From NCBI RefSeq assembly GCF_018476905.1, contig NZ_JAHCVK010000003.1:186001-250000 (forward strand): DNA of 64,000 nucleotides, given 5' to 3'. Each line of letters begins with the position of its first letter. Within the stretch, counting starts at the first letter, position 1. The stretch comes from Geomobilimonas luticola (GTDB taxonomy: Bacteria; Desulfobacterota; Desulfuromonadia; Geobacterales; Geobacteraceae). The translations under genes were made by a program, and so were the position numbers. The notes beneath the pieces are model-generated. The model worked only from the letters and a program-made list of their open reading frames with translations, did no database searches and was not told where the DNA came from. Shown piece by piece: positions 59,060 through 64,000 of the stretch.

Positions 59060-60784
59060 TCACGCCGAGGGAGCAGCCTCCCCTTGCCATTCCGGCGCCA
59101 GGGTGAAATAAAAGGTCGCCCCTTTTTCCACCTCACCCGCGGCCCAGACGCTTCCTCCATGACGCTGGACGATCCGTTTGACCGTCGCCAGACCTATCCC
59201 GTACCCTTCGTACTCTTTCGCGCTATGCAATCGCTGGAACGCGCCAAACAGCTTGTCCGCCTGGTTCATGTCGAAACCCGCCCCGTTGTCGCGGACAAAA
59301 TACGCCTGTTTCCCCTCTATCTCCGTCATGCCGAACTCGATGACGGCCGTTTCCCGGTTGCGGGTATATTTCCAGGCATTGCCGAGGAGATTTGTCAAAA
59401 CGATGTGAAGAAGGTTCCCGTCACCCCGGGCCGTTATCCCCTCGGCTATAATGAACGTCACCCGTCGGTCCGGCTGATTGAGCTGGAGCTCGGCGGCTAT
59501 GACCCTCGCCATTTCGGAGAGATCGACCGGCTGCACATTCAAGGGGCTGCGGGAAATACGGGCAAAATTCAACAGGGAGGTTATGAGCCTGTCCATCCGT
59601 TCGGCGGCGTTACAGATCCCCTGAATCAACTCATTGCATTGATCACCGTTCTTCTCTTTACATATCTCCCTCATAACCTGGCAGCTCAAGGTGATATTGG
59701 TCAAGGGGGTTCGCAGGTCATGGGATACGGTATGGGCAAAGGCTTCCAGTTCCCGGTTGGCGACTTCCAGTTCTGCAGCCTTGGCGGCAAGCTCGGCGTT
59801 TAGCGTGTTGATCCTTTCTTCCGCCGCCTTGCGAGCGCTGATGTCGCGGTCGATGCCCCGGAATCCCGAAAACTGCCCCTCCGCGTCATACAGGGGGATG
59901 CCGCTCGTCTCCAGCACGACGAGGGAGCCGTCACGTCGCACATTCACATTTTCTAAAGCTGCGAACGGCCGCGGATCTTTCATGAACTCGTCGAAAGCCG
60001 GTCGCAAGCGAGCCGCCTCATCGGGCGGCATGAGATCGAAAGGGGTCTTTCCCAGCACGTCGGCCGGAGCATGCCCGAGCAGATCGGTAATCTTGGGACT
60101 GACATAAACGTAGCGCAAGGTGCGACCCACTTCCCAGATCCAGTCGCTCGTATTTTCGGTGAGGTCGCGGAATCGCCGTTCGCTCTGGGCCAGGGCCTGT
60201 TCAGTCCGCTTGTGCTCCGTCATGTCATAACATGAGCCGATATAGCCGGCAAATTTGTCATGCTGATCGTAATACGGCCTGCCCGAGTCGAGTATCCAGC
60301 GGTATTCACCATCATGTCGGCGCAGGCGGTATTCCAGGACAAAGGGATTCCGGGAATCGAACGCTTCCCGATAGGCGTTCAGGCAATTGCCCAGGTCTTC
60401 AGGATGGACCCCCTCGGCCCAGCCGTAACCAAGTTCCTGTTCGCGGGTACGCCCGGTAAAGGCAAGCCAGGTCTTGTTTAAATAGTCGCACGCTCCGTCT
60501 GTCCCCGCACGCCAGATGAGGGCGGGAAACTCTTCGAACACCTTCAGGTAGAAATCCCGCGACTGGCTTATTTCCTTCATGGACCTGCTGATGAGAACGA
60601 AGAGCATTGCAGCGGTGGCACTGACGAACAGCAACCCCTTCGCAATGGAAAACTGGATAATAGCGGCCCGGTCTTCGGCCTGCACCGCGAGAATCTTGTC
60701 GGAAAAGAAAACCCACGCCCCTCCGATCAGCAGATAGAGGATGGAAATCCTGAAAGAGGCCGGAATCACACGTTTTCGGAACAT
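59060..60784 (-). CDS. membrane PAS-domain sensor histidine kinase
   Basis: 574 residues. Two N-terminal membrane helices (about 12-28 and 48-66), two PAS/PAC units ('FEEFPALIWRAGTDGACDYLNKTWLAFTG', 'LTENTSDWIWEVGRTLRYVYVSPKITDLLG'), a coiled coil, HisKA 'FAHTVSHDLRTPLTNI' and a complete HATPase (N-box 'VLTNLLGNAWKYT', G1 'DNGAGFD', G2 'GYGIGLATVKRI'). It looks fully active. No response regulator is adjacent, so it is an orphan kinase. Signal unknown. Confidence 0.92.
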   Translation of the reverse strand: MFRKRVIPASFRISILYLLIGGAWVFFSDKILAVQAEDRAAIIQFSIAKGLLFVSATAAMLFVLISRSMKEISQSRDFYLKVFEEFPALIWRAGTDGACDYLNKTWLAFTGRTREQELGYGWAEGVHPEDLGNCLNAYREAFDSRNPFVLEYRLRRHDGEYRWILDSGRPYYDQHDKFAGYIGSCYDMTEHKRTEQALAQSERRFRDLTENTSDWIWEVGRTLRYVYVSPKITDLLGHAPADVLGKTPFDLMPPDEAARLRPAFDEFMKDPRPFAALENVNVRRDGSLVVLETSGIPLYDAEGQFSGFRGIDRDISARKAAEERINTLNAELAAKAAELEVANRELEAFAHTVSHDLRTPLTNITLSCQVMREICKEKNGDQCNELIQGICNAAERMDRLITSLLNFARISRSPLNVQPVDLSEMARVIAAELQLNQPDRRVTFIIAEGITARGDGNLLHIVLTNLLGNAWKYTRNRETAVIEFGMTEIEGKQAYFVRDNGAGFDMNQADKLFGAFQRLHSAKEYEGYGIGLATVKRIVQRHGGSVWAAGEVEKGATFYFTLAPEWQGEAAPSA

Positions 60785-60926
60785 CCAACGGACCCTTTCC
60801 CCGCACCGGCAGGCAACTGTTCTTCATGCTCCTGGGAAAATGTTACCAGAACAACCGTGAAGCGAAAGGGGGATGTCCTATTTTTGTAAAGGTGTCATCG
60901 ACCGGGGGATTGGGTAAAGCGCTCGA

Positions 60927-61553
60927 CTACCTCCTCTCCCGGAAGCCAGCCGCAAAATCGATGGCGCACATGTTTCCGTAGCGGGGGTGGGGACCGCAGG
61001 CGACGCCGGCCGTTCGGTAGGCCGGGGTGAAGATGGATTTCCGGTGCCCGCGGTCCGGCACCCCGTCATCGATGATGAGCTGCATGACCATGGCCCGTGC
61101 CTTGTCAGGCCCGTAACCGATACTCTCGCCGATGAGCCCCTGCCACGTTCCATGCCGCTCGATCCGCTCCAGGGGTGAGCCGCTTGTATGCCCGACGTGG
61201 CCGGTCATCCCGCTCTCCCCCTCATCCTCAACCAGTTCCGCCGCTGCAGCGGCAAGTCCCCGGGACCAGGAAAGCGGCTGCAGGGGTTTCTGGCGGGAGA
61301 GGACACGGATCGCCTCGTCTACCGCACCTGCCCCCTCGGTCGTCCGGATGAGGATGGGCGACCCGGGCTGGCGGTAATCCTTGCCCCGGAACTGCGTGCG
61401 GAACTCCCGGAGAAAGCCCGCATAGGCCTTCGGATTGGTCCGGGCCAGGTTGATCTCGGCCAGCACCTGGTCGGCAAGCCCCGCCTCGCCATAAGCCGTC
61501 ACGGCGGTTACCAGGCCGATCGCCGTACAAACTACGAGTAACAGCTTACGCAT
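60927..61553 (-). CDS. secreted CAP (SCP/PR-1)-domain protein
   Basis: 208 residues from ATG 61553 (GGAGG eight bases upstream; an adjacent GTG codon is also possible). Signal peptide ends near AYG. The CAP domain is seen in 'VLAEINLARTNPKAYAGFLREF', 'LSWSRGLAAAAAELVED', 'GHVGHTSGSPLERIERHGTWQGLIGESIGYG' (metal-site His and Glu) and 'GHRKSIFTP'. Bacterial CAP proteins are extracellular or periplasmic with poorly defined roles. It lies 24 bp upstream of nothing on its own strand except the SMUG1 gene before it, so they may share a transcript. Confidence 0.88.
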   Translation of the reverse strand: MRKLLLVVCTAIGLVTAVTAYGEAGLADQVLAEINLARTNPKAYAGFLREFRTQFRGKDYRQPGSPILIRTTEGAGAVDEAIRVLSRQKPLQPLSWSRGLAAAAAELVEDEGESGMTGHVGHTSGSPLERIERHGTWQGLIGESIGYGPDKARAMVMQLIIDDGVPDRGHRKSIFTPAYRTAGVACGPHPRYGNMCAIDFAAGFRERR

Positions 61554-61577
61554 CACGCCATCCTCCTCCCCACCCGC

Positions 61578-62288
61578 TCAAAACGCCACCCCCTGCTCGG
61601 CCAGCTGGCGCAGGACGACCTCTTCCCACCCTTTGTTGGCGGCAGGGTTGGCCGGGCTCGGATGCAGAATGCGCACCACACGGATGTCGGTATCGGCCAG
61701 GGCTCGCACTACCTGGTCAGCAGCGAAGTTGCCGACGCCGACGACACAGGACGGCTGGAGGATTTCCACCCCCCGACGCAGAGCCCGATCGCAGGCTGCG
61801 TTGAGGGAACTCCGTTCGGAGGGGCGCAGCTTGTCGGGAGTGAGGTTCCGCCCGTCGGCGTCGAGAAAGAGGAGCGGGCAGTAGTTGAGGACGAAAAAAC
61901 GGGCAAAGAACCGTTCGGGAGTGATGTATCTCTTCCGGATCAGCCCCCAGAGACGCCGGCCGCTCACCTCGCTCCGCCGGCAGGCAAACCCCGTCACCCG
62001 CTTTTTCGGGTGCTCGTCCGCAGGTCGCTCCACGGTGCCGTCGATACCGAGCCACTCCCGCACCACCGAAATCTCGCCGAAGGGGACCCCGGTCTGGGCC
62101 ATCCCCCACGGCCCCGGATTCATTCCGACGAACACCGTCTCCTTCGGGGCTGTCCCGTAACGGCGGAGGTACTCTTCGTGGGGTTTGATGGCATAGACGA
62201 GGGGGTTGTAGACGTGGGCCACCGGCGGTGCGAAGCTCAGCCGATCCAGCTCCCTTACCAGCTCCGCGGTTATCTGCAGAAGGTCCAT
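61578..62288 (-). CDS. SMUG1-family single-strand-selective uracil-DNA glycosylase
   Basis: 236 residues. Motif 1 'VFVGMNPGPWGMAQTGVPFG' and motif 2 'HPSPANPAANKGW' are the SMUG1 active-site signatures; 'FVLNYCPLLFLDADGRN' carries the uracil-contacting Asn. Bacterial SMUG1 is best known from Geobacter metallireducens, where it acts as a true uracil-DNA glycosylase. It removes uracil from deaminated DNA. ATG 62288; four bases downstream of the S4 protein gene stop, so the pair is co-translated. Confidence 0.93.
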   Translation of the reverse strand: MDLLQITAELVRELDRLSFAPPVAHVYNPLVYAIKPHEEYLRRYGTAPKETVFVGMNPGPWGMAQTGVPFGEISVVREWLGIDGTVERPADEHPKKRVTGFACRRSEVSGRRLWGLIRKRYITPERFFARFFVLNYCPLLFLDADGRNLTPDKLRPSERSSLNAACDRALRRGVEILQPSCVVGVGNFAADQVVRALADTDIRVVRILHPSPANPAANKGWEEVVLRQLAEQGVAF

Positions 62289-62292
62289 GGGG

Positions 62293-62490
62293 TCACTCCA
62301 CGTCGTAGGTCCGGCCGGCCAGCTCCACCCGGTCCCCCGGCCGGAGCTTCCGCCCCCGGCGAAGTTCGCGCTCGCCGTTCACCCGCACTTCACCCCCGGC
62401 GATCCGGATCTTCGCCTCCCCGCCGGACCCGACGGCCGCCACTGCCTTGAGAAAGCTGTCCAGCTTGATGTACTCCGTATCGATCTTCAT
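62293..62490 (-). CDS. YbcJ-like S4-domain RNA-binding protein
   Basis: 65 residues, a stand-alone S4 domain: 'IKLDSFLKAVAAVGSGGEAKIRIAGGEVRVNGERELRRGRKLRPGDRVEL'. This matches the YbcJ/YaaA kind of small RNA-binding protein associated with the ribosome; the natural RNA is unknown. It precedes the SMUG1 gene with a four-base gap and is divergent from efpL. Confidence 0.88.
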   Translation of the reverse strand: MKIDTEYIKLDSFLKAVAAVGSGGEAKIRIAGGEVRVNGERELRRGRKLRPGDRVELAGRTYDVE

Positions 62491-62579
62491 GGCACTGCTC
62501 CGTATCAGATTGCTTGCAGGTTGTTTTTAGCACGAATTTCTGCTAAAAAGGGGAACTTTCTGAAAAGGAGAACCGCATC

Positions 62580-63143
62580 ATGCTTACCACATCCGACTTC
62601 AAGCGGGGGATCGTCATCCAGCTCGACGGCGCCCCCTGCCTGATCATCGACGTCACCTTTCAGTCCCCCTCCGCCCGGGGGGCCAACACCATGGTAAAAA
62701 CCCGTTACCGCAACCTCATCACCGGTCAGGTGCTGGACAAGACCTTCCGCTCCGGCGACAAGGTGGACGAGGCGGACTTCGAGCGGCACAAGGGGCAGTT
62801 CCTCTACGCCGATGGTGGCCGGGGGGTCTTCATGGACCTGGAGACTTACGAGCAGTTCGAGCAGGACGAGGACGACTTCGCGGCAAACTCCCCCTACCTG
62901 CTGGAGGGGACCGAGGTAGTACTGGGATTGTTCGAAGGGCGGATGGTGACCGTGGAGCTCCCCATGACCGTGGAACTGACCGTCACCGACACGGCCCCGG
63001 TCATCAAGAACGCCACCGCCACCGCCGAGACCAAGGAAGCCCTGCTGGAAACCGGTCTGAAGATCAAGGTCCCCCCCTACCTGGAGACCGGCAACAAGGT
63101 GAAGGTCGATACCCGGGACGGCCGCTTCATCTCCCGGGCATGA
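62580..63143 (+). CDS. efpL: elongation factor P-like protein EfpL (YeiP type)
   Basis: 187 residues, three beta-barrel domains as in EF-P. The loop that reaches the peptidyl-transferase centre reads 'QSPSARGANTMVK', matching the YeiP/EfpL subfamily with an Arg at position 33 instead of the modified Lys of canonical EF-P; 'DLETYEQF' and 'GLKIKVPPYLETGNKVKVDTRDGRFISRA' are the domain II/III signatures. EfpL relieves ribosome stalling on proline-rich motifs without EpmA-type modification. ATG 62580 follows AAAGGAG. Stand-alone. Confidence 0.88.
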   Translation: MLTTSDFKRGIVIQLDGAPCLIIDVTFQSPSARGANTMVKTRYRNLITGQVLDKTFRSGDKVDEADFERHKGQFLYADGGRGVFMDLETYEQFEQDEDDFAANSPYLLEGTEVVLGLFEGRMVTVELPMTVELTVTDTAPVIKNATATAETKEALLETGLKIKVPPYLETGNKVKVDTRDGRFISRA

Positions 63144-63203
63144 GAGAAACGCGGCTTTTCCCCAATCTCTGCGTTAATCTTCGGGATTCCTTGTGCGGCA
63201 GCG

Positions 63204-63290
63204 CCCCTCATCCTATCCTTCTCCCGAAGGGAGAAGGTATCCAGTTACCCTCTCCCTCTGGGAGAGGGTGGCCAAAGGCCGGGTGAGGGC
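63204..63290. repeat. REP-like palindromic element (CCCTCTCCC family)
   Basis: Two perfect hairpins, CCTTCTCCC-GAA-GGGAGAAGG (63217-63237) and ACCCTCTCCC-TCT-GGGAGAGGGT (63247-63269), flanked by CCCCTCATCC and GGGTGAGGG that nearly pair. This is the widespread proteobacterial intergenic repeat of that composition. Confidence 0.7.
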
Positions 63291-63357
63291 CTCCACGTTA
63301 TCCCTCGATTGCCTTGACCTTGGGAAAAATCCACGTTTCTCCAAGGCAAAAAACCAG

Positions 63358-63386
63358 TTGACAGCGGCCCCAAATAGTTTTATAAG
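63358..63386 (+). promoter_or_regulatory. strong sigma-70 promoter of the tRNA-Phe gene
   Basis: TTGACA (63358-63363), 17-bp spacer, TATAAG (63381-63386), 13 bp before the tRNA 5' end: near consensus, as expected for a stable RNA gene. Confidence 0.85.
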
Positions 63387-63399
63387 GTAGATTCTTTTT

Positions 63400-63475
<76 letters not shown>

Positions 63476-63483
63476 GTAAAATC

Positions 63484-63515
63484 AAGGCTTCGCGGGTTTT
63501 CCGCGAAGCCTTTTT
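63484..63515 (+). terminator. rho-independent terminator of the tRNA-Phe gene
   Basis: AAGGCTTCGCGG / CCGCGAAGCCTT arms, five-base loop, then TTTTTG-TTTT. Confidence 0.9.
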
Positions 63516-63593
63516 GTTTTAAAAAATGACTGGTGATTGACTGGTAAATTGAGGTGGCCACATTTCAATGGTAGGTAGGTAGGGCTGAGGCCG

Positions 63594-63956
63594 CTAACTG
63601 TCTATCAGACCGCCCCTAAACTTGCGAGGCTGCGTTATCATGGCAATAAGCTCTCCACGGTCATGTTCAAACAGGTCATAACTTTCTTTCACCACCAGAT
63701 ACTTCAAAAGGTCTATTATCTGGACCTTGTTATCTACAATTTCCCCACCTATCCTGCTGATTATCTCTGAGCGCTTGTTTTCCGTCAACTTCCACCACAA
63801 GTCGTACTGCGCCGAAGCTACATTGGCCAGGGCATTTAAAATCCGATCCTGCACTGCTGCTTCGACACCGAAAATTTTAAGTAGCTGCCCAATGGCATCT
63901 CGATCCACAGCACCGGCACCATCAAAGAGCGCTTTGTCAATTACTACCGTTTTCAT
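63594..63956 (-). CDS. unknown protein next to tRNA-Phe (accessory-type)
   Basis: 120 residues from ATG 63956, with AAAGG upstream; the frame stays open to the window edge, so an earlier start cannot be excluded. The sequence is mixed charged/helical ('ALFDGAGAVDRDAIGQLLKIFG', 'WWKLTENKRSEIISRIGGEIVDNK'), without Cys or membrane segments, and I do not recognise it. Its DNA is clearly lower in G+C than the rest of the window, and it sits just beyond a tRNA 3' end, both suggesting acquired DNA. An overlapping upstream gene may end in another frame at about 63940. Confidence 0.55.
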   Translation of the reverse strand: MKTVVIDKALFDGAGAVDRDAIGQLLKIFGVEAAVQDRILNALANVASAQYDLWWKLTENKRSEIISRIGGEIVDNKVQIIDLLKYLVVKESYDLFEHDRGELIAMITQPRKFRGGLIDS

Positions 63957-64000
63957 AGGACCTTTGTTTTGCTGCCGGCCTATCTCCTCCAGCAAATGAG

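Overview
The window reads as a chromosome segment of a Geobacter-type bacterium (Desulfuromonadia). The G+C content is high. The gene content points the same way: a tetraheme cytochrome / FeS / NrfD module of the CbcSTU kind, a seven-heme NapC/NirT-type cytochrome matching ImcH, a Hya-type uptake [NiFe] hydrogenase, GTP-dependent PEP carboxykinase, rubredoxin and a SMUG1-type uracil-DNA glycosylase. It looks like core chromosome. Only the last ~450 bp, beyond a tRNA-Phe gene, has lower-GC accessory character.

Layout. 1-3 kb: a truncated membrane protein, then cbcSTU. 3-7 kb: envelope and stress genes (small membrane protein, OmpW/OmpX-like barrel, ElbB, an SDR), then a small ORF coupled to a PilZ protein. 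7-13 kb: XRE-cupin regulator divergent from a DegP-type lipoprotein protease, then RluD, PgeF and a lipoprotein. 12.7-14.1 kb: a three-gene operon (DUF1858-like protein, Cys-rich protein, hemerythrin) behind a candidate FNR/CRP-class site. 14.3-19.9 kb: a diguanylate cyclase, then the hya hydrogenase operon with its maturation protease. 20-26 kb: PEPCK, rubredoxin, a class V aminotransferase and imcH. 26-35.6 kb: a minus-strand sugar-polymer cluster (two-component pair, nucleotidyltransferase fused to a mutase-like domain, GH57, GalT, glycogen synthase, small acidic protein). 36-47 kb: TatA, UvrB, thiamine-binding protein, MFS carrier, small siroheme reductase, a LysM protein paired with a 989-residue Ala-rich repeat protein, and UvrC. 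47-54.7 kb: two thioredoxin-fold proteins, then a tetrapyrrole operon (precorrin-2 dehydrogenase, CcsA/HemX-like, hemA, hemC, cobA-hemD, hemB). 54.9-63.2 kb: aminotransferase, RdgC, DUF3553 protein, lipoproteins, PAS kinase, CAP protein, SMUG1, S4 protein and EfpL. 63.4 kb to the end: tRNA-Phe and an unknown gene.

How it fits together. Hya feeds electrons from H2 into the quinone pool. ImcH and CbcSTU are inner-membrane quinone/cytochrome exchange modules toward periplasmic cytochromes and metal respiration. The hem/siroheme operon makes heme for those cytochromes and siroheme for the small reductase, and TatA belongs to the system that exports the twin-arginine proteins HyaS and CbcT. PEPCK and the GH57/GlgA/GalT/nucleotidyltransferase cluster serve gluconeogenesis and polysaccharide metabolism.

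I did not find a defence island, CRISPR array, prophage or insertion sequence. The most interesting signals are: an Asp in place of a proximal-cluster Cys in HyaS; a 20-bp palindrome inside the hya promoter; a TGAC-N4-GTCA site centred at -41.5 of the hemerythrin operon; a nucleotidyltransferase whose mutase half has lost its catalytic motifs; two 98%-identical 202-bp repeats inside one gene; and a foldback element after uvrB.
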